The notes: a model not told the origin generated them from the letters alone. A stretch of 64,000 nucleotides of DNA from Argonema galeatum A003/A1 (GCF_023333595.1 NZ_JAIQZM010000001.1:1-64000); one strand, 5' to 3'. Counted from the first letter of the stretch, positions 1 to 8,519 are shown. A program made the numbers and translations.

Positions 1-77
1 GACTTTTGACTTTTGACTTTTGACTTTTGACTTTTGACTTTTGACTTTTGACTTTTGACTTTTGACTTTTGACTTTT
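1..77. repeat. 11-copy heptanucleotide tandem array (GACTTTT)
   Basis: Eleven uninterrupted perfect copies of the 7-mer GACTTTT. The array ends exactly at the base before the fbp stop codon (78-80 on the minus strand), so it lies immediately downstream of that gene. The left end is cut by the window edge, so the true copy number may be higher. Seven-base tandem arrays are a known class of short repeat in filamentous cyanobacteria; copy number is expected to vary between strains. Confidence 0.95.
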
Positions 78-1127
78 CTAGCCCCTAGCCCCTTCTTTGA
101 TGCGTTCCGTGATGAAAGATTCCACCAGGGCTACATCGTCTTTACTGCCAATAAACAGGGGTGTTCGGGCATGGATTTTATCAGGCACCGCATCCAAAAT
201 TTCCTGAGTTCCCGTACTGGCACGACCGCCCGCTTGCTCTGCTAAAAAGGCTAAAGGAGCCGCTTCATAGAGCAGGCGTAACTTCCCTTGAGGTTGTTTT
301 AGCGTACCGGGATATAAAAACACCCCGCCCTGAAACAGAATGCGGTGGAAATCACCTACCAGCGCCCCGCCATAGCGGGCAGTATAACCTTCATGGCGAT
401 GAACGTAGCGGATGTAATCGCGAATCGATTCCTCCCACTGCCAAAAGTTACCTTCATTGACGCTATAAATTGGGCCGTGTTGTGGAATTTGGATGTTTTC
501 GGAAGAGAGGATAAATTCACCCAAGCTGGGATCGAGGGTGAAGGAATGGACACCCTTGCCGATCGAATAAACCAGCATAGTGCTTGGGCCATAAAGTATA
601 TAGCCTGCTGCTATTTGCTTGCGACCGTTTTGCAGCAAGTCTTGTGCAGACCCATCTTCATCAACCCCTTCTTGCTGGCGAATAGAGAAGATGGAGCCTA
701 CATTCAGATTGCTATCAATGTTAGACGATCCGTCGATCGGATCGTAAAGCAGAGTATAACGTCCGATCGGGCAGTTTTCTGGAATGTAGTAGGGTTTTTC
801 CATTTCCTCGGACGCCAAGCGACAAACAAGGCCGCTCTGCTTGAATACCGAGATAAAAACATCATTGGCGTACACATCCATCTTTTTGACGGACTCTCCC
901 TGCACGTTGACTTCCCCCGTGAATCCCAGCACGTTTGCCATTATCCCTGCTCTGCTGAGATGTCGAGAAATCAGTTTCCCTGCGAGTGCAATGCGATTCA
1001 TCAGGGAGCTGAGGTCTTGTGCGTCTGCCGAAAAGCTCTGGAGTTGCTGCAAGACGTGACGGGATAAAGTTGTACAATCCCGATCCAGAGCGCGTTCCTG
1101 AGCTAAAGGCCGATTCTCATCTGCCAT
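78..1127 (-). CDS. fbp: Class I fructose-1,6-bisphosphatase
   Basis: A 349-residue protein, full length for the class I family. It dephosphorylates fructose-1,6-bisphosphate in the Calvin cycle and gluconeogenesis in the cytoplasm. The metal-binding signature DPIDGSSN is at residues 129-136, and the sugar-phosphate half follows. I start at the ATG at 1125-1127 because AAGGA lies 8 nt upstream; the frame remains open 14 codons further upstream, without such support. The last codons (reading ...EGARG, stop) are formed by two GGGGCTA heptamers, so the tail looks repeat-derived. It is transcribed toward the window edge. The small gene at 1406-1624 lies upstream on the same strand, but a terminator separates the two, so fbp probably has its own promoter. 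Confidence 0.96.
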   Translation of the reverse strand: MADENRPLAQERALDRDCTTLSRHVLQQLQSFSADAQDLSSLMNRIALAGKLISRHLSRAGIMANVLGFTGEVNVQGESVKKMDVYANDVFISVFKQSGLVCRLASEEMEKPYYIPENCPIGRYTLLYDPIDGSSNIDSNLNVGSIFSIRQQEGVDEDGSAQDLLQNGRKQIAAGYILYGPSTMLVYSIGKGVHSFTLDPSLGEFILSSENIQIPQHGPIYSVNEGNFWQWEESIRDYIRYVHRHEGYTARYGGALVGDFHRILFQGGVFLYPGTLKQPQGKLRLLYEAAPLAFLAEQAGGRASTGTQEILDAVPDKIHARTPLFIGSKDDVALVESFITERIKEGARG

Positions 1128-1357
1128 TGTGTTTGTCCTTCTCAAATGGCGCTTTTGTTTTAGAGGCAAGTTTTCTGGGCACTGACCCTACAGTTTCAAC
1201 GCCTACCAGTCCTCATTTCTATCTTAAGAAGGCTTTTTCTCTCTTTGCCATCGAACTTTACATGAACTACAGAAACCCTTTCTAACTAAGTCAAACAAGC
1301 TACTGGGCTTTTTGCAGTCTTGTTTTATACAAATTTGCGATCGGGAAGGAAAACAAA

Positions 1358-1390
1358 GGGTCTGCTCAAATTTAAGGCAGACCCTTTTTT
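1358..1390 (-). terminator. Rho-independent-type terminator after the small conserved gene
   Basis: An inverted repeat GGGTCTGC / GCAGACCC separated by 11 nt. On the minus strand it begins about 16 nt after the stop codon of the gene ending at 1406 and is followed by a T-rich run (TTTGTTTT). On the plus strand it is followed by six T, so it could work in both directions. Confidence 0.75.
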
Positions 1391-1405
1391 CAACCTGAAT
1401 CACAG

Positions 1406-1624
1406 TCAATCGATCGAAATAGACTGCGGGCCAGTGCTTTTGCCATTGTTGTCTTGACTACCAGTGGAAGTGGAGGTAGTAACGCCAGCCTGTTCGTCTA
1501 GCCAGCTTTTGATGGGATCGTCAGTCAGGTTGAGTCGAAATATACCAGAGAAAAACCCGCCTAGAAAGGAGACTGGGTGCTGGGTAAGTTCTTTGAAGAT
1601 GGGGGTCAGTTCATCGAGGAACAT
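1406..1624 (-). CDS. Small conserved cyanobacterial protein of unknown function
   Basis: A 72-residue protein starting MFLDELTPIFKELTQHPV. The ATG at 1622-1624 has AAGGAGA about 6 nt upstream, which favours it over the longer open frame reaching 1735. It has a short amphipathic N-terminus, a Gly/Phe-rich stretch (FLGGFFSGIFRL) that could touch a membrane, an acidic middle and a Ser/Thr/Gly-rich tail. I recognise the type as a short cyanobacterial conserved protein but know no function. A terminator follows at once, so it appears to be monocistronic. Confidence 0.7.
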   Translation of the reverse strand: MFLDELTPIFKELTQHPVSFLGGFFSGIFRLNLTDDPIKSWLDEQAGVTTSTSTGSQDNNGKSTGPQSISID

Positions 1625-1812
1625 TGGGAATCTCCTTACAGTGCTACTTTGAGCTAGAGGTGGAACAGATCTGGATTTGATCGGGATCGATTCCACTGGG
1701 ATTCTAGCGTGCGATCGGGGCTTGGGTGGAGTCAAACAGGTGTGAGCGTCAAAGCAGTAGTATAGCTCTCATCAAGCAGATTATTTTTTTACTAAGCAAT
1801 CGCGAGGATTAG

Positions 1813-2637
1813 TTAAGTGATTAAATCAGCAAAAGTACAAATTGAAGTAAATTGGCAATACTGACAAGGTAATCCCGGATGAGGACGGAAAATTTTATGA
1901 AAATTCTCTGAGTTAGATGCCAATTGTCGTTTATCTTGTTGATGTCTCTTTGCTACTATTTCCAACATTTCCGCTGTTCTGGCTAATAGTGATGGGGTTT
2001 GATGATATTGGCTTGACCATTGCTGAGTTTCTAAGTTATAGAACGACCCAATCGCCTTGGCGTTAGGGTAAAGGTAACTAGCAGCTAGCAAGTAAACGTG
2101 AGCTTGTCGATTATCATAATTGGATAAACCCGTGTGAGGTTGAAGGTGATGACCAGTCTTCAAATCAACAATGTGAATAGTATCATCTGCTTCTTGTAAC
2201 ACGCAGTCAAAGTTAGCATACAGTTTAAATTGGTAACTCTCGTGTGTAACAATGATGGGGTCTGGAATTTCATTAGTATTACCAGGATTGAATAATAAAA
2301 TGTGCTTCCCCAATAAAACTGGTTGTTCTTGATATCTAACAAGTATTTCTTGTACCTTAAATTGTACCTCGGCTGGCTGCTGGCTTAGTTCTATTAACTC
2401 ACTTACTCGTTGCACTCCATTAGCAGATATCAGTAAGTCTGGTTGTTGATGAAATTCAAAAACTCCTCTCTGTGATAATTTACCCACTAATTGCTGCGGC
2501 GTGTCAACCAATAAAGGTTTTACTATGGGATCTCGTTTTTTGATTCGACTCCAATATTGCTTGAGATAACAGTGATATTCTTCTTTTCCCGCTTGGGGTA
2601 CATACTCTGACCAGATGAGATAAGATGCGTAATCCAT
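1813..2637 (-). CDS. RecB/Cas4-like PD-(D/E)XK nuclease, Argonaute-associated
   Basis: A 274-residue protein with the RecB-family nuclease signature in order: Asp144 (in FDCVL), the DLK core in IVDLKTG at 158-160, and the QxxxY motif in QAHVY at 178-182. A C-terminal Cys cluster CxxCxxxxxC (258, 261, 267) resembles the three Cys that, with one N-terminal Cys (Cys23 is a candidate), bind an Fe-S cluster in Cas4 and AddB proteins. The expected activity is DNA end or flap processing. It lies 73 nt downstream of the Argonaute gene on the same strand, so the two are probably one operon. There are no cas genes nearby, so I call it an Argonaute partner rather than a CRISPR Cas4. That partnership is inferred from context; the nuclease fold is read from motifs. 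Confidence 0.8.
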   Translation of the reverse strand: MDYASYLIWSEYVPQAGKEEYHCYLKQYWSRIKKRDPIVKPLLVDTPQQLVGKLSQRGVFEFHQQPDLLISANGVQRVSELIELSQQPAEVQFKVQEILVRYQEQPVLLGKHILLFNPGNTNEIPDPIIVTHESYQFKLYANFDCVLQEADDTIHIVDLKTGHHLQPHTGLSNYDNRQAHVYLLAASYLYPNAKAIGSFYNLETQQWSSQYHQTPSLLARTAEMLEIVAKRHQQDKRQLASNSENFHKIFRPHPGLPCQYCQFTSICTFADLIT

Positions 2638-2710
2638 GCTTTTTTTATCCCTTTACCCTGTCAAAATTTATCCCGATATTACTAAAGCCATTTTAAACTA
2701 TAAATTTTCC

Positions 2711-4945
2711 TTACCAAAATTGATAATTACCATATAAATTGTGGGTCAAGACTCCTTGTAAAGTTAGGTATGATAACAAATCAGCACCATACAGAGGTAG
2801 TGGTAATCTCGGTTTTCTAAGAGAACCGTAATGTAGTAGTGTCAAGCGTAAAGTAGCGTGCATTAACAATCCCATATCAGCTGACTCTCCTTCCGGTCTG
2901 ACTGTTAATCTAATAGGTTTTGCTAAACCTATTTTTTCGCTCACTTCTGTAGTTACTAAGATTAACTGATTCCTTGGTAGCAGCATTCCAAGAGCTTGGG
3001 GTGGAGGACTAATTCTTTTACTCTGACTGTTCCATTTGTATAAACGGGGATTTCCCGATTTTCGACATTCTACTAAAATTAGTTTGGAGTTCTGCGTACT
3101 ACTCCAGTTAAGTAAATGTTTAATTTCATCTCCCCTAAATAACCCATCTCGATAAATCAATATTCTTTTACCTCTAAATAGGGGATTACTTAAACAACTT
3201 TCTAGGAGATTAGCTGGTATTTCTTCGCCTTCAATAACTCCCGGTTCTACTTGATAACCAATAAACTGTCCTTGGTTACCATACACGCAAACACTCGCAC
3301 AAGCATTCATGCTTCCAGGTAAATTCTTTTTCGGCTTTCTGGAAACATCTAATCCCAGAAAACAATCTGCTATCTTTAAAGGATTTGCCAAAATGTAAGG
3401 AGTATTCCCTAGTTTAGCAATAATGCCTGGAACCACTTGATTTAATACATATTTGAAATATTTGGGGTTTTGAGTTAAGGTGTCTTGATAAATCACCTGT
3501 TTAGGTTTTTGCATTCTTAGTAAACGTTGGGTTAACCGATGATATAAACTCCCACCTTCAATTTCATCATGACTTCGGTCATATGTGGGCAAAAATATTA
3601 GTACTAAATCAGTTTCATTAGCTAAGTTTACTGCTGTTTGTTCAGCTATTGCTCTTTGCTCAAAATGGCTTCCAGACAAGATTTCAGTGACATGGTGACT
3701 AATTTCACTAGCAAAACCATAAATTCCTAATTTATCTGTCAGTTGTTCAATAAAAGATTCAAAGTTTCCCTGACATAATTGTAGTACTCCTATTTGAAGT
3801 ACATTATCATCCGTAACTGCTCTTTGATAGACTCCTCCTTCTTTTAAACCATCTAGAATGTAATTACTAGCTTTGACTACTCCATTGCCAAAAAGTAGTT
3901 TAGTCTGGCTAAAACCCTTGTTGGGGTAGTCCACAAATAATTCTTGATAATGCTGACTTACATTATCTCTATTTAAATTAATTTGATAATTTGCCAGAAA
4001 ATTCTGGGCGGAATTTGCAAATCCCTTCAGCAATGGTTGACGCTTGGGACAATTAATCTTTTGCGACTCATTAATTTTAGTGTAATCAATGCCCAAACTT
4101 TGACTATTAGTATCATTTAAGTAAAGAAATAAGGCATTAATGGGATAATAATATTGTTTGATCCCTCGGTTATACTTGATAGTAACTACCAATTCATTAT
4201 CAAGCGCATTTTTCCATGCTACTTTAGTGTTTGGTTTTAAATCTTCTCGTAATAAAAATTCGTCCCTCTTATCTTTAACTATACCTGCTAATTTAACAAT
4301 TGTCCCAACACTCCCGCGTTCTTCTTGTACTTCCAAGCCTACTAGAAATTCTGGGTTTGACTTTTGAGGATGTTGGTTGTAAAAGGCGGCTAGATTATAT
4401 AAAGAAGTTACTTGAGTTTTAACAGTAAAGTATATTCCTGGATATTCTACTCCCGATAAAGATAATGGTTCGGCTTTCATATCACAAGTTCGGGTAACTT
4501 GTATATACTTAGTAGTTAAAACATTAATAGTCTCAAATGGATGACTATCGCGTAATAGTTGAGCAACTAATTCACTCATAATAATTGGTTGATATGGCGG
4601 TTTTGCTGGACACCACTCAATTTGATAATGGTGGTCACCATAATCCTTTTTGAGTTTTTCACATACAGCATTAAGGGTATTTTGCCAAATAGATTTCTGC
4701 GGAGGTTGATTGTTAGGATGACCCATGACCCAAAACAAAGAGTCATGATAAATAATAGTAAATTCTAATGATTTACCCAAATGATAACTAATCTTATTGC
4801 GTAACTCCTTAGGAACGGTAGGAGTTAAACTAAAACAACCGATTCTAGGGCTAGTCTGAAAAGCGAGAGTAAATATCTCACTTGCATACTGTTGAACTGA
4901 AGAAGCTACCATATATTTCAACCAATCAACTATTGTAAGGATCAA
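2711..4945 (-). CDS. Prokaryotic Argonaute (long type, catalytic DEDD tetrad intact)
   Basis: A 744-residue protein. The C-terminal PIWI domain carries all four catalytic positions: Asp533 (FLGLDVSRKPK), Glu574/575 (IEGEEIP), Asp600 (IYRDGLFRGDE) and Asp722 (LYGADLL). The preceding MID region has PKQVI and a conserved Lys in IIAKLGNTPY, the usual place for guide 5'-phosphate binding. The N/PAZ half fills the long-Argonaute length. An active slicer loaded with a short DNA or RNA guide is the expected role, as shown for other cyanobacterial Argonautes that cut DNA with DNA guides. The longest frame begins with TTG at 4945, only 5 nt past the nrdJ terminator. The in-frame ATG at 4910-4912 (residue 12) is an equally possible start, and neither has a good ribosome site. 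It is followed by the RecB/Cas4-like nuclease gene. Confidence 0.93.
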   Translation of the reverse strand: MILTIVDWLKYMVASSVQQYASEIFTLAFQTSPRIGCFSLTPTVPKELRNKISYHLGKSLEFTIIYHDSLFWVMGHPNNQPPQKSIWQNTLNAVCEKLKKDYGDHHYQIEWCPAKPPYQPIIMSELVAQLLRDSHPFETINVLTTKYIQVTRTCDMKAEPLSLSGVEYPGIYFTVKTQVTSLYNLAAFYNQHPQKSNPEFLVGLEVQEERGSVGTIVKLAGIVKDKRDEFLLREDLKPNTKVAWKNALDNELVVTIKYNRGIKQYYYPINALFLYLNDTNSQSLGIDYTKINESQKINCPKRQPLLKGFANSAQNFLANYQINLNRDNVSQHYQELFVDYPNKGFSQTKLLFGNGVVKASNYILDGLKEGGVYQRAVTDDNVLQIGVLQLCQGNFESFIEQLTDKLGIYGFASEISHHVTEILSGSHFEQRAIAEQTAVNLANETDLVLIFLPTYDRSHDEIEGGSLYHRLTQRLLRMQKPKQVIYQDTLTQNPKYFKYVLNQVVPGIIAKLGNTPYILANPLKIADCFLGLDVSRKPKKNLPGSMNACASVCVYGNQGQFIGYQVEPGVIEGEEIPANLLESCLSNPLFRGKRILIYRDGLFRGDEIKHLLNWSSTQNSKLILVECRKSGNPRLYKWNSQSKRISPPPQALGMLLPRNQLILVTTEVSEKIGLAKPIRLTVRPEGESADMGLLMHATLRLTLLHYGSLRKPRLPLPLYGADLLSYLTLQGVLTHNLYGNYQFW

Positions 4946-4950
4946 CAGAA

Positions 4951-4977
4951 AAATCCCCAGAATTTAATCTGGGGATT
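4951..4977 (-). terminator. Terminator of nrdJ
   Basis: A perfect inverted repeat AAATCCCCAGA / TCTGGGGATTT with a 5-nt loop. It starts 10 nt after the nrdJ stop codon and is followed on the minus strand by TTTCTGTTG. It separates nrdJ from the Argonaute gene, whose 5' end follows within 6-39 nt. The Argonaute operon therefore needs either read-through or a promoter inside the end of nrdJ. Confidence 0.8.
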
Positions 4978-4986
4978 TAAAATTGC

Positions 4987-7029
4987 TTATGAACCAGGTT
5001 TTTGTTCTGGCATCATACATTTATCCGAATCGCAACCGGCTGGCCCTGCTTCCGTTAAATAGCCAGAATCATAACGCATCAAGGCGGCAAGAAAATCATC
5101 GGTCTTGCGGCGGATTTCCACTTCTTTTAACAATCGATCGTACTCCTGTTTTGCGATCGGCTCAAATGGCAAGCGGGGGAAGCTTTGAAGCGAGTCAAAT
5201 CGCGCTAGAAGTGCAGCAGAAATGTAACCTTCATCATCTCGGATCGCTTCATAAATCCGAGTACCTAAAGCTTCCACCTCATTTTCCCGCAATTCAATCG
5301 TGGCGCTTGTGTTGTGTCGCACGTAGAATTTTTGAACCTGCATATAAAAGTCGGTTTGTGCCAAGGCTGAAAATTTGCCGATCTCAATTTCATCAGCTCC
5401 CGGCAAGTCAGCCCAATCTACAGAAACGGGTATTTCGACAAGCCATTCCGAACATCGGGAATCGAAAGGGTCATTTAGCAAATTCCCATTTTCATCTTTG
5501 TCTGATTGAGATGGAATGACATTGTAACCGTAGTCAATGCATGCTAAAGCTACGGGGTCATTTTTGCGGAAAGTAATACGTCGGATAAATCGTTGGGCTT
5601 TTGGTGGATGCCATCCGGGAGACGCACCTGTGAGTAATGATTTTGTCCCCGATGGTTGAACTGTGGTGCAGCGATTGGGGCGTTTGATGTTATGGCGATC
5701 GCAATAATCCCATACTACCCCATGCACAGTTTCTCGCCAGCGGTTTAAATACTCCTCCTCTTGCCGTTTGAACTCCAATCCTTGGGCAGTTTCCGGGCGT
5801 CCTTCTGTCCACCAGCCCAACCAATCAACACCAAAAGCATTGACAAAGAAGTCGAATAAACCTGTGAAGGATACGCCTACAATTGGGTCTAATTCCCGAC
5901 TGTATTGATAGCGTGGTTCACTAAATTGGTGATTGAGTAAAACCGCTACAGATAAAGCTCCAGCGGTGAAAGCTTCCTCTTGTTCTTTGTAATTTTTCGG
6001 GTCAATTTGGTTGAGATGTATCTCTGAAAGATTGCAATTGCCGGTTAATGTATTGCCAAAAACTCCCTTATTGTACTCTGATTCATTGAAGCAGTAAGTA
6101 TTATGTAACCCCGGTAACTCCTCAACACTTTTGACGACTTGCCATTTACCTTTGTACTTAGCATCAGTTCCTTTGCTGACATCCAAACGTTGACAAGGAA
6201 TCTCCTCGCATTCAGTAATTTGTAAGTAGTACAAATCCTGACTTCTGATACCATAGTTAGTTATCGATCCCTTATGAGCTAAAAGATTCAGTGATGAGCG
6301 GATACCGCCTTTTGTCAATAGCAACTGTACTCTGTAGGCTCGTTGGTAATCAGAGATATAAATCCTGATACCGTTGCTTGATGTATTTGAGCCATCTGTA
6401 TCAGCTAAACCTGCAATAAAATGCAGAATTGCTTGACGATTCCAACTAGCAATGACATTTAGCGCTTCTGGATTAGTCTTTAAGGCTTTGAGAAATAGTC
6501 CAGAAAACCCTAATTCAGTTACATCTGTAAAAGCAGGCGAATAGTCATAGTTTCGTTCATGTGACTTATTTCCTGATAAGGATAAAGCTGTCTTTTTGCC
6601 GTAAAGCCTGACTTTAGCATTATCCTTTTGGTCAGTAGTCCCATCTCCTACAGCTACTCCCAAGGTGTAAGCGTAACCAGGATCGATACTTAAACCATCC
6701 TGATACTGAATCTTAAAAGGTTCTGTGTGAATTGCATATCGGCTGGTATCCATCAAATCTTTTGTTTGAACTTCTTTGTACACTTTACCAAAGCGATCTT
6801 TCACAAAAAATCGATGATACTCTGTTGCATCTAGGTAAGAGCCATCTCCAAATCGCACTCGATACAGTTTCCGGTCACTACCTGTTTTGAATGGTGTTAC
6901 TTGGCTCCATTTTTGACCATTCCATATTTCAATTTCAGAGCCGACAACATCCTTTATTTCGTGCATTCCATCTTTAGTGATGAGTAGGGTTTCGCCACTC
7001 ACACAGTGAAAGTTAGAACCGATGATTTC
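4987..7029 (-). CDS. nrdJ: Class II (B12-dependent) ribonucleotide reductase, exon 2, containing an intein
   Basis: The downstream exon of nrdJ, which is joined to 7296-8519 by intron splicing. It begins with codons for EIIGSNFH, then the 323-residue intein (6037-7005), then the C-extein from CNLSEIHLNQ to the end. The mature enzyme, after RNA and protein splicing, would be about 765 residues, normal for the cobalamin-dependent ribonucleoside-triphosphate reductase family, which makes deoxyribonucleotides for DNA synthesis. The Glu of NPCGE and the second redox-active Cys lie at the two insertion sites. The C-terminal shuttle Cys pair is visible in GCDSDKCMMPEQ near the end. The C-extein shows no frameshift. 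A terminator follows at 4951-4977. Confidence 0.93.
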   Translation of the reverse strand, partial: EIIGSNFHCVSGETLLITKDGMHEIKDVVGSEIEIWNGQKWSQVTPFKTGSDRKLYRVRFGDGSYLDATEYHRFFVKDRFGKVYKEVQTKDLMDTSRYAIHTEPFKIQYQDGLSIDPGYAYTLGVAVGDGTTDQKDNAKVRLYGKKTALSLSGNKSHERNYDYSPAFTDVTELGFSGLFLKALKTNPEALNVIASWNRQAILHFIAGLADTDGSNTSSNGIRIYISDYQRAYRVQLLLTKGGIRSSLNLLAHKGSITNYGIRSQDLYYLQITECEEIPCQRLDVSKGTDAKYKGKWQVVKSVEELPGLHNTYCFNESEYNKGVFGNTLTGNCNLSEIHLNQIDPKNYKEQEEAFTAGALSVAVLLNHQFSEPRYQYSRELDPIVGVSFTGLFDFFVNAFGVDWLGWWTEGRPETAQGLEFKRQEEEYLNRWRETVHGVVWDYCDRHNIKRPNRCTTVQPSGTKSLLTGASPGWHPPKAQRFIRRITFRKNDPVALACIDYGYNVIPSQSDKDENGNLLNDPFDSRCSEWLVEIPVSVDWADLPGADEIEIGKFSALAQTDFYMQVQKFYVRHNTSATIELRENEVEALGTRIYEAIRDDEGYISAALLARFDSLQSFPRLPFEPIAKQEYDRLLKEVEIRRKTDDFLAALMRYDSGYLTEAGPAGCDSDKCMMPEQKPGS
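6037..7005 (-). other. NrdJ intein with a LAGLIDADG homing-endonuclease domain
   Basis: A 323-residue in-frame insertion between ...GSNFH and CNLSEIH. It starts with Cys (CVSGETLLITKDG) and has the block-B-like stretch ATEYHRFFV. Two LAGLIDADG-type helices (LGVAVGDGTT and FIAGLADTDG) are in the middle. It ends with TYCFNESEYNKGVFG followed by NTLTGN, then the +1 Cys. The first Cys, the last Asn and the +1 Cys needed for self-splicing are present. The penultimate residue is Gly rather than the usual His, so splicing kinetics may differ. The +1 Cys is the redox-active Cys of the reductase, so unspliced enzyme cannot be active. Endonuclease activity is inferred from the two motifs. Confidence 0.92.
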
Positions 7030-7295
7030 CAGTTTTGTTACCCTAGAAGCTTTTTATCCTCTAGCTCTACAGATTCCTATTTCTCTGTAGCTCGGCGTAC
7101 ATTTTCACCTGCAAATATGATTAATATTTTTTACAGATGCCTCGCACTCTTGCCAGGATTATATTCTTCAAAATAGAAGGTTCACCTGGTACGCTCTACG
7201 GTGCCAAAAGCTTTTTAATTCTTCTGATTACCACGGGATTAGCATTTCAGCATCCCCCGTATTTGCGGGGTTTTTAACGTGAGGCAAAGTTACTT
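7030..7295 (-). ncRNA. Group I self-splicing intron in nrdJ
   Basis: A 266-nt insertion between the Gly codon of NPCG and the following Glu codon; removing it restores NPCGEIIGSNFH. The 5' exon end CGUGUGGU pairs with the intron sequence GCCUCACG downstream of a 10-nt loop (7 of 8 pairs), placing the required U.G wobble exactly at the 5' splice site. The intron ends in G. Core segments resembling the conserved P and Q elements are present (CCAGGUGAACCU and AAUCCUGGCAAG, forming the P4 helix CCAGG/CCUGG). A later CUACAGA/UCUGUAG hairpin fits P8. The intron carries stop codons in frame and no reading frame for a homing enzyme, so it is a minimal intron. Group I introns in cyanobacterial ribonucleotide reductase genes are known; the detailed fold here is my inference. 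Confidence 0.87.
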
Positions 7296-8519
7296 ACCAC
7301 ACGGATTAAGTCCGACACGAGCTAAACGATGCTCTAGCTCATCGGGAGCAATATTAGGATAGTTTTCGTGCAACCATTGTTGAGCGTTACCTTCGCTGTA
7401 AGCTTTCAAAAAATTAGTTTTTAGCTCATGGGTGTGTAGCAGATCGCAGTTAGCTCTAGCAACTGATTCACCAGCCCATTGTATGGCACCCTCGCCAGAA
7501 TAATATTGTTTGCGAACAGCTTCTATGCACTCTTCAAGAGTTGGTTTGTGGTGAAATACACGAGTATGGTTTGCCATTCGCAGAGAATCTCGTTCTGGAT
7601 CGATACGCCAGTTGCCATTAGCATCCTGCTGCCATAGATTAGATTTAGCATTAGCGAATAGTTCATCATCGCTAATGCCTTGCCTCATGCCTGCTGACCT
7701 TCTAATATTTCCGGCAACGATTGTAACTGCTGCTTCATCAATTAATAGACAGCATTCGACTGAATTTAATTGTCTGCCTAAAGCTTTATTCAGAATTGAT
7801 GCACAACGATCGTAAAGTTCTGCCAATTTTACAGGGTTGGCAACTCCGCCAAAGCCTTTAAGAGGTTCTCCGGCTGCACGAACATCGCTTAAATCTATTG
7901 ATACTTCAACTTCTCCAGAGAATTGTTCATCGGTGGATAATTCTAGGAGAGTTTGATAAGATTTGACCCAGCCTTGACGACTGTCGCCAACGTAGATGGT
8001 GACACGGTTTGCTTCTATTTTGACTTCTGTCTCTTCACGGCGTAGATCGGCTGGAGTAAAACCAATTTTATCTTGGACGCTGACATGGAGACGATTGCGG
8101 ATAGGTGGGAGTTGGTTGATATACTTGGGTTCGAGGACGGCACCTGTGCCGCAACCCATCATAGCTAAATCCATCAGCAGGCCAAAGGCTCGCCAGTCGC
8201 TGATGTTTGTACTGCTACAGTTGTATGCGCCGGAAAAGTTTTGAGGTTGTTCGATCCACTCGCTACCTCCCACCCACAACCAGCGACCGGAGGTGAGGGT
8301 TTTTAGCTGGCGCTGCATCCGGTGGATGAGGGCGGTTTCTGCGGGGGTGAGTTGGCCCAGTTTGGTTAAGCCTTGGACGGTGCGATCGCATACTTCCTCC
8401 CAAGTCTCCCGCCCTTTCTCGGTGCGGCGGCTGTATGTTCTGAAAAACACAGGATTAGCAGCAGGTGCAGTTTCGGGAAACTGGGTGGTCTGGCGTTCCC
8501 GGTCAAGTTCTCGAACCAT
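7296..8519 (-). CDS. nrdJ: Class II (B12-dependent) ribonucleotide reductase, exon 1
   Basis: The upstream exon of nrdJ, 408 codons from the ATG at 8519. It contains the first redox-active Cys in GAYNCSSTN (Cys101) and the ATP-cone-free N-terminal half typical of the monomeric adenosylcobalamin-dependent enzyme. It ends with GLNPCG, where the Cys (407) is the thiyl-radical residue of the family. Without splicing, translation would add a Lys and stop at TAA two codons into the intron, giving a useless half enzyme. The rest of the protein is encoded at 4987-7029. Making B12-dependent reductase fits a cyanobacterium with a pseudocobalamin supply. Confidence 0.94.

Noticed and set aside
1..77. 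CRISPR-like periodicity
   Set aside because: Perfect 7-nt units without spacers; a simple tandem array.
345..1067. Plus-strand 240-codon open frame opposite fbp
   Set aside because: Antisense to a well-supported enzyme gene; composition and motifs do not resemble a protein.
1813..2637. CRISPR Cas4
   Set aside because: The motifs fit Cas4/RecB, but there is no array and no cas1, cas2 or effector gene; its neighbour is Argonaute.
6045..6254. Separate small minus-strand gene inside the intein
   Set aside because: Out-of-frame open stretch within the intein; no ribosome site.
7030..7295. Frameshift or pseudogene explanation for the split nrdJ
   Set aside because: Both exons are intact and in frame after removal of exactly 266 nt, and intron pairing at the splice site is strong, so a spliced intron explains it better.
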